Assembly (NCBI GenBank): GCA_017457345.1 | Contig: JAFTHR010000258.1 | Coordinates: forward strand, 1 to 13,158 | Length of the DNA stretch: 13,158 bases | Reading direction: 5' to 3' | Source: Clostridia bacterium | Lineage (GTDB): Bacteria; Bacillota; Clostridia; Christensenellales; Borkfalkiaceae | Shown here: piece after piece, positions 7,569 to 13,158 of the stretch | Layout of the letters: each line of letters opens with the position of its first letter | Numbering within the stretch: position 1 is the stretch's first letter | The notes under the pieces: generated by a model | What the model saw: the letters and a program-made list of their open reading frames with translations, nothing else | Database searches by the model: none | What the model was told of the DNA's origin: nothing | Program-made: the position numbers and the translations under genes

Positions 7569-7591
7569 ACGGAAGGGTTTTTCCGTTTTTT
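7569..7591 (+). terminator. Intrinsic terminator after fakA
   Basis: The stem ACGGAA (7569-7574) pairs with TTCCGT (7581-7586) across a six-base loop and is followed by TTTTT. It lies 46 bases after the fakA stop and 30 bases before recG. A second, mutually exclusive pairing, GGACG (7567-7571) with CGTCC (7592-7596), would disrupt the stem. Confidence 0.7.
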
Positions 7592-7620
7592 CGTCCAAAA
7601 AACCAGCGTAAGGAGAGAAG

Positions 7621-9627
7621 ATGAAATTATCTTCGTTAAAATCGATCGGAGAAAAGCGCCAAAAGGTATTTGAAAAGGCGGGCATTTTCCAGGCGGAAGA
7701 TTTAATCCGCCGTTTTCCGCGCGGGTATTTGGACTTGCGGGAAACAACTCCTATCAAGGCGGCGTATCATAACGACATGGTGCTCGTTGCCTGCGAAGTG
7801 GTGCGCCTTGCGCCGATCAACCACGCCAGCAGGCTTAAAGTGGTGCGCGTGTTTTGCTCGCAGAACGGGTTTCCGTTCACGGCAATTTGGTTTAACCAAC
7901 CGTACGTTGCCAAGCAGTTAAAGCCCGGGGAATATCTTTTTTACGGCAGAGTGCAAAACAAATACGGGCAAATCACGCTCGTGAATCCCACGTTTGAGCC
8001 GATGGATAAAAACTACCGTTTAAAGGGGATTGTGCCGGTGTATTCGCTTTGCGGGGGCATTACGCAAAAGGTGATGCGAACGGCGATAAAAGAAGCGCTT
8101 AGCAAGGTGCAAATCGATAGCGTAATTCCCAAACGGATTGCCGAAAAATATCAACTACCGCCGCTGGAAAAGGCGTATTTTGATCTTCATCAACCCACCG
8201 ATTTGGCAAGGACGAAAGAGGCGGGGGAGCGAATTGCGCTCGAAGAGTTTTTCATTACGACTTCCGCTTTCCGTATCGTGAAAGGCGGGAAGGAAACGGC
8301 TCGCGTGCGCGAATACGGCGTGACGGCGAAGGACGTTAAATCGTTTGCGGCGCGTTTCCCGTTCGAGTTCACCGAAGGGCAAAAAAGAGCGGTGAACGAA
8401 ATTTTCGTCAACTTAAAAGAGCCCACGCAAATGAACAGGTTGTTGCAAGGGGACGTAGGCAGCGGAAAAACGGCGGTGGCGCTTTGCGGCATTTATATGG
8501 CGGTGAAGAGCGGGTATACGTCCGCATACCTTTCGCCGACCGAAGTGCTTGCCGAACAAAACTATAAAATCTTGCAAAAATACTTCCCTGAGTACCGCGT
8601 TTCCTATCTTTCCGGGGCAATGACCGCCAAAGAAAAGCGGGAAGAAAAGGCAAAAATCAAGGCGGGAGAAGTGGATATCGTGTGCGGTACGCACGCCGTT
8701 ATTCAAAAGGACGTGGAGATACCCAACCTTGCGTTTATCGTTTGCGACGAGCAACACAGATTCGGTGTGGCGCAGCGAAACGCGCTGAGTGATAAAGGGG
8801 AAACGGTAGACGTACTCGTAATGAGCGCAACGCCGATTCCACGCACCCTTTCGTTGATTTTTTACGGTGATTTGGATATTACCACGATTGCCGATAAGCC
8901 CGTTTCTCGGCAAGAAATTTCCACGAGCATTATCCCTGAATCGCGCTACGAAAGTATGCTCGAATACGTGCAGGCGGAAGTAAAAAAAGGGAAACAAGCC
9001 TATTTCGTTTGTTCGAAAATTGAAGACGACGAAGAAGGCTCGCTCATCAGCGTGAAAGAGTTGTACGAAGAGTTAAAGGGCAGGTTGCCCACCGTTCGTT
9101 TTGCGCTTTTGCACGGGAAGATGAAAGACACCGAAAAAACGGAAGTGATGGCGGCGTTCAAACGCGGCGAATACGATTGTCTTGTGTCCACCACGGTAAT
9201 CGAAGTGGGCGTAGACGTACCGAACGCCACGATTATGATTATCTATAACGCCGAGCGGTTCGGGCTTTCGCAGTTGCACCAACTCCGCGGAAGAGTTGGG
9301 CGCGGCGCGGAGAAGAGTTATTGCTTTTTATTGATGGGCGCGGAAACGGACGCGGCGAAGGAGCGGCTCACGACCGTTAAAAACGAAACGGACGGCTTTA
9401 AAATTGCGCAAAAGGATTTGGAGATGCGCGGCAGCGGAGACTTTTTTGGAACGCGTCAATCGGGCAAGGCGTTTGGCGAACTTCGCAATTTGCAGTATAG
9501 CGCGGAAGTCATTTTCCTGGCAAAACGTTTAAGCGACGAAACGTTTGAAGGGCGTTTCGATACCGAAGCGTTGCGAGATGCGGCAGTTCGTAAATATAAC
9601 GAATTGAAAGACGTTGTAATGAACTAA
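7621..9627 (+). CDS. recG: ATP-dependent DNA helicase RecG
   Basis: RecG is a double-strand DNA translocase that remodels stalled replication forks and branched recombination intermediates. The 668-residue product has near-normal family length. An N-terminal wedge/OB-fold region (about 1-200) is followed by helicase motif I GDVGSGKT (277-284), motif II DEQH (376-379), motif III SATPIPRT (402-409), a VIEVGVDVPNAT segment, and motif VI QLRGRVGRG (from 554). The RecG-specific C-terminal GSGDFFGTRQSG segment (604-615) is also seen. AAGGAGAG at 7610-7617 precedes the ATG. Its place after fakA is conserved in Bacillota. A terminator stands just upstream and I found no strong promoter after it, so recG may rely on read-through. 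Confidence 0.96.
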   Translation: MKLSSLKSIGEKRQKVFEKAGIFQAEDLIRRFPRGYLDLRETTPIKAAYHNDMVLVACEVVRLAPINHASRLKVVRVFCSQNGFPFTAIWFNQPYVAKQLKPGEYLFYGRVQNKYGQITLVNPTFEPMDKNYRLKGIVPVYSLCGGITQKVMRTAIKEALSKVQIDSVIPKRIAEKYQLPPLEKAYFDLHQPTDLARTKEAGERIALEEFFITTSAFRIVKGGKETARVREYGVTAKDVKSFAARFPFEFTEGQKRAVNEIFVNLKEPTQMNRLLQGDVGSGKTAVALCGIYMAVKSGYTSAYLSPTEVLAEQNYKILQKYFPEYRVSYLSGAMTAKEKREEKAKIKAGEVDIVCGTHAVIQKDVEIPNLAFIVCDEQHRFGVAQRNALSDKGETVDVLVMSATPIPRTLSLIFYGDLDITTIADKPVSRQEISTSIIPESRYESMLEYVQAEVKKGKQAYFVCSKIEDDEEGSLISVKELYEELKGRLPTVRFALLHGKMKDTEKTEVMAAFKRGEYDCLVSTTVIEVGVDVPNATIMIIYNAERFGLSQLHQLRGRVGRGAEKSYCFLLMGAETDAAKERLTTVKNETDGFKIAQKDLEMRGSGDFFGTRQSGKAFGELRNLQYSAEVIFLAKRLSDETFEGRFDTEALRDAAVRKYNELKDVVMN

Positions 9628-9631
9628 TAAA

Positions 9632-9645
9632 TGTATAATTATACA
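9632..9645. repeat. 14-bp perfect palindrome after recG
   Basis: TGTATAATTATACA is self-complementary over all 14 bases and begins 5 bases after the recG stop. It has no GC-rich stem or T-run, so it is a poor terminator and more like a protein-binding site. It shares GTATAAT with the -10 region of the downstream promoter. Confidence 0.45.
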
Positions 9646-9657
9646 AAAAATTCCATT

Positions 9658-9684
9658 CTTGAAAAATTGAAAAAAGTTTTCAAG
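9658..9684. repeat. AT-rich inverted repeat upstream of the hisE promoter
   Basis: CTTGAAAA (9658-9665) and TTTTCAAG (9677-9684) are perfect inverted repeats. A tighter alternative, TTGAAAA-AAG-TTTTCAA (9667-9683), uses the same right arm. It ends 6 bases before the -35 box and is followed by GGGGG, not by T. It could be a weak recG transcript end or an operator. Confidence 0.4.
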
Positions 9685-9690
9685 GGGGTA

Positions 9691-9719
9691 TTGACGGAAG
9701 AAAAAAATTGTAGTATAAT
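9691..9719 (+). promoter_or_regulatory. Near-consensus promoter of the HisIE-like gene
   Basis: TTGACG (9691-9696) and a perfect TATAAT (9714-9719) are separated by 17 bases. The predicted start lies around 9726, giving a leader of about 25 bases that contains the ribosome-binding site GGGGAGGAGG (9732-9741). Confidence 0.85.
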
Positions 9720-9731
9720 ACAAATATACTA
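9711..9731. promoter_or_regulatory. Operator-like inverted repeat over the -10 box
   Basis: TAGTATA (9711-9717) and TATACTA (9725-9731) form a perfect 7-bp inverted repeat with a 7-base centre. It covers the -10 box and the predicted transcription start, the usual place for a repressor operator. Part of the symmetry comes from the TATA-rich promoter itself, so the case is suggestive only. Confidence 0.45.
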
Positions 9732-9750
9732 GGGGAGGAGGCGAACTCTT

Positions 9751-10386
9751 ATGAACAGAGGAACTAAGCAAATGGATTTTGAACAATGCAAATTCGACGA
9801 GAGCGGTTTGCTTCCCGTTATTGCGCAAGACTACGAAAGCGGTGAAGTTTTGTTTTTAAGCAAAATGAACGAAGTGGCGTTAAAAATGACGGCGGAAACC
9901 GGTTTCGCGCACTACGTAAATGCGGATGGCGAAGTGTACCGTTTCGGTGCGGAACTTGATAACACGCAAGAAGTAAAGGCGGCTTTCACGAGCGGCTGCG
10001 GTAAAACCTTGCTTATAAAGGTAAAGCAAAAAGGCTATGCAGATCCGGAAAGAAAGGAGTTCTCCAAGATGAGCAAACAAATTTTTGGGGAATACAACAC
10101 GATCGGTGGGGAAATGTTCGGTCGCCTGCAACGGATTATTTCCGAACGTAGAGATAACCCGGAAGACGGATCGTACACTAGTTTCTTATTCTACCGCGGG
10201 TTAGACCGTATTGCGAAGAAAGTGGGCGAAGAAGCGGTGGAACTTGTAATCGCGTCTAAAAACGCCGATAAGCAAGAAACGGTGGCGGAAACGGCAGACC
10301 TTTTGTATCACTTAATGATTTTACTCGAACTCAAAGAAGTGGACATTTCGGAAGTTTGCGCCGAACTTTGCAAGCGCAACCGTTAA
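9751..10386 (+). CDS. hisE: HisIE-type fusion: degenerate HisI domain plus intact HisE phosphoribosyl-ATP pyrophosphohydrolase domain
   Basis: The 211-residue protein has the architecture of bifunctional HisIE, which catalyses steps 2 and 3 of histidine synthesis. The N-terminal part (about 10-95) is recognisably HisI: FDESGLLPVIAQDYESGEVL and MNEVALKMTAETG. Its active-site signatures are gone, however. The usual DCDxDTLL reads SGCGKTLL (81-88), so the metal-binding aspartates are absent. The usual ACHTGxxSCF reads ADPERKEF (97-104), so both zinc cysteines and the His are absent. The SRSRxxLWxKGETSG stretch is also replaced. The HisE half (about 110-211) looks intact, with RRDNPEDGSYTSFLF, KKVGEEAVELVIA and ETADLLYHLMILL, the acidic helical motifs that bind Mg. 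I infer a pyrophosphohydrolase of the HisE/MazG type without cyclohydrolase activity. The gene is monocistronic with no other his gene nearby. The ATG follows GGGGAGGAGG by 9 bases. Confidence 0.85.
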   Translation: MNRGTKQMDFEQCKFDESGLLPVIAQDYESGEVLFLSKMNEVALKMTAETGFAHYVNADGEVYRFGAELDNTQEVKAAFTSGCGKTLLIKVKQKGYADPERKEFSKMSKQIFGEYNTIGGEMFGRLQRIISERRDNPEDGSYTSFLFYRGLDRIAKKVGEEAVELVIASKNADKQETVAETADLLYHLMILLELKEVDISEVCAELCKRNR

Positions 10387-10396
10387 AAGGAATAAA

Positions 10397-10429
10397 AAAG
10401 AGAGAAAGGCGAAAAGCCTTTCTTTTTTT
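10397..10429 (+). terminator. Intrinsic terminator after the HisIE-like gene
   Basis: The stem AGAAAGGC (10403-10410) pairs with GCCTTTCT (10416-10423) around a GAAAA loop and runs into a T-tract to 10429. An A-run upstream makes it possibly bidirectional. It starts about 11 bases after the stop codon. Confidence 0.9.
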
Positions 10430-10492
10430 ATGTAAAAATACTCGAAAAGGACGAAAATCGACAAAAAAATACGCCGTTCGCCACGAAAAAAA

Positions 10493-10501
10493 TGGTATAT
10501 T
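10493..10501 (+). promoter_or_regulatory. Possible extended -10 promoter of minD
   Basis: TGG-TATATT at 10493-10501 fits an extended -10 element (TGn plus TATATT). No good -35 box lies 17 bases upstream. A start near 10508 would give a short leader holding AAGGAG. This also argues against using the ATG at 10492 as the minD start. Confidence 0.4.
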
Positions 10502-10524
10502 TATCAAAAAAGGAGCGCGCGCGT

Positions 10525-11295
10525 ATGGCAAGAAAGATAGTGATAGCCTCTGGGAAAGGCGGTGTGGGGAAAACTACGATCGCCGTACATATCGGTTGCT
10601 ATTTAGCAAGCCGCGGCGCTCGCGTGGTGCTTTGCGACGGCGATTTTGGGCTAAACAACGCCGATTTATTGCTAGGCGTAGAGAGCAAATCTGCTTACGA
10701 CGTGGTAGACGTGATCGAAGGTAGATGCCGTGCAAAACAGGCGCTCGTGCGGTGTCCGCAAAGCCCGAACCTATTTTTGCTTTGTAGCAATCGTTCCGAG
10801 CCCGAGCGGTTCGTTTCGGCGCAGTCGCTTAAAATCGTTTTGGAAGGACTTTCACCGCTCTTCGATTTTATTTTAATCGACGCGCCTAGCGGGCTTGGAG
10901 ACGGCTTTCACCGCGCCGCTTCGGTGGCGGAAGAGGGGCTCGTGATTACAACGCCACAAGTGACGGCGCTTCGCGACGCCGATAAAACGGTATCCGCCTT
11001 AAAAAATTATCGGCTTAAAAGCGTTTCGATTATCGTTAACCGCGTGGAGGGGGAGAGGCTTGTAAAAGGGGAAATCGTTTCTCCGCAGCAAATCGGGGAA
11101 CTCTTGCGCGTGCCCGTTTTCGGCGTTGTTCCTGAAATCGGTGCGCTTGGCGGGCAGGGACCGGTGCGCCACCGCGCGTTTACAACGCTGGGGAAAAATT
11201 TGCTCACGGGCGAGAAAAAACTATACGATCCGAGCAAGAAATATCAAGGCTTTTTCGGCGGCGTTCGAAGAGTAATGAAGGAGTTTTTGTCATGA
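10525..11295 (+). CDS. minD: MinD-like septum-site-determining ATPase
   Basis: MinD is a membrane-cycling ATPase that restricts FtsZ ring placement. The 256-residue product has a deviant Walker A KGGVGKTT (11-18) with the signature Lys11, a switch segment DGDFGLNNAD (38-47) with Asp40, and Walker B FILIDAPSG (115-123). Its C-terminal GFFGGVRRVMKEFLS (242-256) can form a short amphipathic helix like the membrane-targeting sequence of MinD. I chose the ATG at 10525, because AGGAG at 10511-10515 is properly spaced and the product then starts MARKIVIASGKGG; the frame extends upstream to 10492. The stop overlaps the start of a MinE-like gene. No minC is present in the window. A related ParA/FlhG-type role is less likely given the C-terminal helix and MinE-like neighbour. 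Confidence 0.85.
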   Translation: MARKIVIASGKGGVGKTTIAVHIGCYLASRGARVVLCDGDFGLNNADLLLGVESKSAYDVVDVIEGRCRAKQALVRCPQSPNLFLLCSNRSEPERFVSAQSLKIVLEGLSPLFDFILIDAPSGLGDGFHRAASVAEEGLVITTPQVTALRDADKTVSALKNYRLKSVSIIVNRVEGERLVKGEIVSPQQIGELLRVPVFGVVPEIGALGGQGPVRHRAFTTLGKNLLTGEKKLYDPSKKYQGFFGGVRRVMKEFLS

Positions 11296-11516
11296 GAGAA
11301 TCGTTTGAGCGGGCAAGTAGCGTAATTCAAGCGGATAAATCGGCAATGAGCGACGGGTGCAAAGCGCTTGTTTTGCAGGATTTAAAGGAGAAATTTTGCG
11401 AATTTTTCGTGCTCACCGAAAACCCAAGTATGCAGATTGAAAGTGTGGAGGGCGGGTACGCGGTGACGCTTACTTTTAAAGCGGAGCGCGTAAAGAAGTT
11501 TAATGTGTTAAAATAA
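11292..11516 (+). CDS. minE: MinE-like cell-division topological specificity factor
   Basis: This small protein of 74 residues follows minD directly, with an ATGA overlap and AAGGAG 8 bases before the start. MinE stimulates the MinD ATPase and drives its release from the membrane. The stretch from FERASSVIQADKSAMS to about residue 63 fits MinE: a MinD-contact segment, then LVLQDLKEKFCEFFVL, which parallels the LRKDILEVICKYVQI helix of E. coli MinE, and two strands (MQIESVEGG, YAVTLTFKA). It is shorter than usual (85-95 residues), mostly because the hydrophobic N-terminal membrane-binding stretch is missing. Similarity is weak and the call rests on pattern plus position. Confidence 0.65.
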   Translation: MRESFERASSVIQADKSAMSDGCKALVLQDLKEKFCEFFVLTENPSMQIESVEGGYAVTLTFKAERVKKFNVLK

Positions 11517-11539
11517 GAGGCGTAGCCTCTTTATTTTTT
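11515..11539 (+). terminator. Intrinsic terminator of the minDE pair
   Basis: AGAGGC (11516-11521) and GCCTCT (11525-11530) form a stem with a GTA loop, followed by TTATTTTTT. The stem begins within the stop codon of the MinE-like gene. Confidence 0.85.
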
Positions 11540-11560
11540 ACGCGTATTTGTAAAAAACTC

Positions 11561-11589
11561 TTGCCACGGGGCGCGGTTTATGATAAAAT
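11561..11589 (+). promoter_or_regulatory. Promoter of the leucine-rich-repeat lipoprotein gene
   Basis: TTGCCA (11561-11566) and TAAAAT (11584-11589) are 17 bases apart, and TGA just before the -10 makes it an extended type. The -35 and -10 boxes are identical to those of the Asp23-family promoter at 5392-5420. The predicted start is near 11596. Confidence 0.75.
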
Positions 11590-11615
11590 AAAAGAAAAAA
11601 ACGGGAGGGCAGGGT

Positions 11616-12944
11616 ATGAAAAAGATTGTGAAGTTTCTACCCATAATTTTTGCAATCGCATTATCGGCGTTTGCCGTTTCGGCGTGCAAAGAAGAGCCGC
11701 CCGCAAATCCGCCTGCGCCCGTTTCGCAAAATTTAGAATTCCGCCAAACGGAGGGTGGATATCTCGTTTCGGGGTTAGGTGAATGCACGGATAGCGAAGT
11801 GTGGTTGCCTACGGAACACGAAGGACAGCCCGTAATCGGCATAGCCGCAAGCGCTTTTTATGATGAAGACGGAATAGAGAAATTACATCTTTCTAGTTCG
11901 ATAAAAACGATCGGCGCGTTTGCGTTTGAAAGTTGCAACCATATAACGGAAATTAGCGTAAACGAAGAAAATCCGCATTTGAAAACGGTGGACGGCGATA
12001 TCTATTCTAAGGACGGAAAAACGTTCGTTTTAGGGGCGTTTTGGAAGGGAGAAGCGCTAGCAGAAATCGAAAGCGGCGTTGAAAAAATTTCCCCTGCCGC
12101 CTTTTACGGATGCGGCTTGATAGAAGAAGTAAGTTTGCCGAAAGGGTTAAAAGAAATCGGCGCACACGCTTTCCAAAACTGCGTGAGTTTAAATAAAATT
12201 AATTTGCGTTCGAGCACGGTGCAATCGATCGGTGCGCAGGCGTTTAAAGGTTGTATAAACATAAAAACGCTTACGCTCCCTAGCGGGCTTTCTTCGCTTG
12301 GTGAATATGCCTTTTCTAATTGTACCCGTTTGCGGTCGGTGGTGTTTGGAACGGGTTTGACGAGCGTTCCGCGCGGTGCGTTCGAAGGTTGTACAAAACT
12401 TGAAACCGTTGATTTATACACCAAGATAGAAAGCATAGGCGAAAGCGCCTTTTCAAGTTGTTATTTCCTTTCATCCGTGCGCTTTTCAAACGTGCTTGAA
12501 GAAATCGGCGCGTGGGCGTTTTTAGATTGCCGTACACTAGCGGAATTAGATTTTCCGCAGTCTTTAAAAACAATCGGTAATTACGCTTTTCAGGGATGTG
12601 ACTATTTAACGTCAATTTCCTTACCTGCCCTAGTGGAAACGGTTGGAAACGGTGCGTTTTTCGGTTGTAGAGATCTAGCAGAAGTATCTTTTTCCGCTTC
12701 GCTTCAAAAAATAGGGCAATACGCGTTTTACGGTTGTAAAAACATAGCGGAAGTAGAACTCCCCGCAACGCTAAATGAAATCGGAGAAAACGCGTTCGTG
12801 GGTTGCACGGCTCTTTCGCGTGCGAAGTTTATTGAGCCGAGCGGTTGGAGTGCGAACGAACAAAGTTTAACGTTAACGGACGAAGAGATGTCGGCAGACC
12901 TTTTAACGGAAGAATACGTTTCCTACACGTGGAATAAAGCATAA
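11616..12944 (+). CDS. BspA-like leucine-rich-repeat surface lipoprotein
   Basis: The 442-residue product starts with a lipoprotein signal peptide: basic MKK, a hydrophobic stretch (about 7-20) and the lipobox VSAC with Cys24 as the lipidation site. A Pro-rich linker (about 25-37) leads to about 13 repeats of the BspA type (LRR_5), mostly 23 residues long, spanning roughly 74-405. The consensus is I-G-x-x-A-F-x-x-C-x-x-L-x-x-[IV]-x-[LF]-P-x-x-L-x-x. The second repeat carries a longer insert (VDGDIYSKDGKTFVLG). A 37-residue tail follows with no anchor. Such proteins are displayed on the outer face of the cytoplasmic membrane, and some bind host or bacterial surface proteins; the ligand here is unknown. 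The ribosome-binding site is GGGAGGG. The gene stands alone between its own promoter and terminator. Confidence 0.92.
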   Translation: MKKIVKFLPIIFAIALSAFAVSACKEEPPANPPAPVSQNLEFRQTEGGYLVSGLGECTDSEVWLPTEHEGQPVIGIAASAFYDEDGIEKLHLSSSIKTIGAFAFESCNHITEISVNEENPHLKTVDGDIYSKDGKTFVLGAFWKGEALAEIESGVEKISPAAFYGCGLIEEVSLPKGLKEIGAHAFQNCVSLNKINLRSSTVQSIGAQAFKGCINIKTLTLPSGLSSLGEYAFSNCTRLRSVVFGTGLTSVPRGAFEGCTKLETVDLYTKIESIGESAFSSCYFLSSVRFSNVLEEIGAWAFLDCRTLAELDFPQSLKTIGNYAFQGCDYLTSISLPALVETVGNGAFFGCRDLAEVSFSASLQKIGQYAFYGCKNIAEVELPATLNEIGENAFVGCTALSRAKFIEPSGWSANEQSLTLTDEEMSADLLTEEYVSYTWNKA

Positions 12945-12945
12945 T

Positions 12946-12973
12946 AAAACCCCGCGCGGCGCGCGGGGTTTTT
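12946..12973 (+). terminator. Strong intrinsic terminator of the lipoprotein gene
   Basis: A 12-bp stem, AAAACCCCGCGC, a GGC loop, then GCGCGGGGTTTT and one more T, starts one base after the stop codon. With A-runs and T-runs on either side it can work in both directions. Confidence 0.93.
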
Positions 12974-13016
12974 CATGGAGCGAACGAGAAAAGTATAGAA
13001 AGACGGTGCAAAAAGA

Positions 13017-13045
13017 TTGACATTTTCTTTTTAGGGGTATATAAT
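13017..13045 (+). promoter_or_regulatory. Consensus promoter of tRNA-Ser
   Basis: A perfect TTGACA (13017-13022) and a perfect TATAAT (13040-13045) are separated by 17 bases. Transcription would start around 13052, about 8 bases before the mature tRNA. This is the strongest promoter in the window, as expected for a stable RNA. Confidence 0.92.
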
Positions 13046-13059
13046 AGGAAAAGAAAAAA

Positions 13060-13147
13060 GCGGAGATGGTAGAGTGGTCGATTGCGGCGGTCTTGAAAAC
13101 CGTTGAAGTGAGAGCTTCCGGGGGTTCGAATCCCTCTCTCCGCGCCA
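13060..13147 (+). tRNA. tRNA-Ser (anticodon UGA)
   Basis: The 88-base gene folds as a class II tRNA. The acceptor GCGGAGA (13060-13066) pairs with TCTCCGC (13137-13143). The anticodon loop CTTGAAA gives anticodon TGA, reading UCA and related Ser codons, on a GCGGT/ACCGT stem. A long variable arm (GAAG/CTTC) is typical of serine tRNAs. The T-arm is GGGGG-TTCGAAT-CCCTC. The discriminator G and the CCA end are encoded. The window ends 11 bases later, so a following gene in the same transcript cannot be excluded. Confidence 0.95.
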
Positions 13148-13158
13148 AAAAACAGGAA

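Noticed and set aside
8413..8997. Minus-strand open frame of 194 codons inside recG
   Set aside because: It is fully antisense to conserved helicase motifs and shows no recognisable domain or ribosome-binding site.
9991..10014. Walker-A-like string SGCGKTLL in the HisIE protein
   Set aside because: The glycine required five residues before GKT is missing and the segment aligns with the DCDxDTLL site of HisI, so it is not a P-loop.
10492..10524. Alternative minD start at 10492
   Set aside because: It overlaps the probable -10 element, lacks a ribosome-binding site, and adds residues not typical of MinD; the ATG at 10525 is preceded by AGGAG.
11835..12831. Regularly spaced repeats that could suggest a tandem DNA array
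   Set aside because: The periodicity of about 69 bases is that of the 23-residue protein repeats; at DNA level the units are divergent and in frame, so this is not a CRISPR or satellite array.

Overview
This window looks like chromosomal DNA from a Bacillota bacterium, most likely a member of the Clostridia. The block def-fmt-rsmB-rlmN...rpe, then an oppositely oriented rpmB, then an Asp23-family gene, fakA and recG, is the characteristic Bacillota order downstream of priA. Ribosome-binding sites are strong and AG-rich, and promoters are of the vegetative type (TTGNNN, 17 bp, TANAAT). UGA is used as a stop, and the tRNA gene encodes its CCA end. A MinD/MinE-type pair points to Clostridia rather than Bacillus. 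I cannot name a genus. The density is nearly all genes, with no insertion sequence, phage, CRISPR or integration signature.

Layout. (1) Positions 5-4928 form one tightly packed plus-strand operon whose promoter lies upstream of the window: def, fmt, rsmB, rlmN, a YgjV-like membrane protein, and rpe. The four junctions after fmt all overlap (4 to 11 bases), so translation is probably coupled. The operon covers initiator-Met formylation and deformylation, rRNA/tRNA methylation and a pentose-phosphate enzyme. (2) Positions 4929-5040 hold three stacked hairpins that separate rpe from the convergent minus-strand rpmB (ribosomal protein L28). (3) A divergent intergenic region drives rpmB leftward and the Asp23-family gene plus fakA rightward. 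(4) recG follows a terminator. (5) A monocistronic gene under a near-consensus promoter encodes a HisI-HisE fusion whose HisI half has lost its metal-binding signatures. (6) A minD-minE-like pair without minC forms a short operon. (7) A BspA-like leucine-rich-repeat lipoprotein gene stands alone between its own promoter and a very strong terminator. (8) A tRNA-Ser(UGA) gene with a perfect consensus promoter closes the window.

Most of the region is ordinary housekeeping DNA, and I do not see a clear new multi-gene system. The items most worth checking are the HisIE protein with a probably dead cyclohydrolase half, the cluster of inverted repeats over its promoter, the minC-less Min pair with a short MinE, and the membrane protein that sits where PrpC-PrkC-RsgA are normally encoded.
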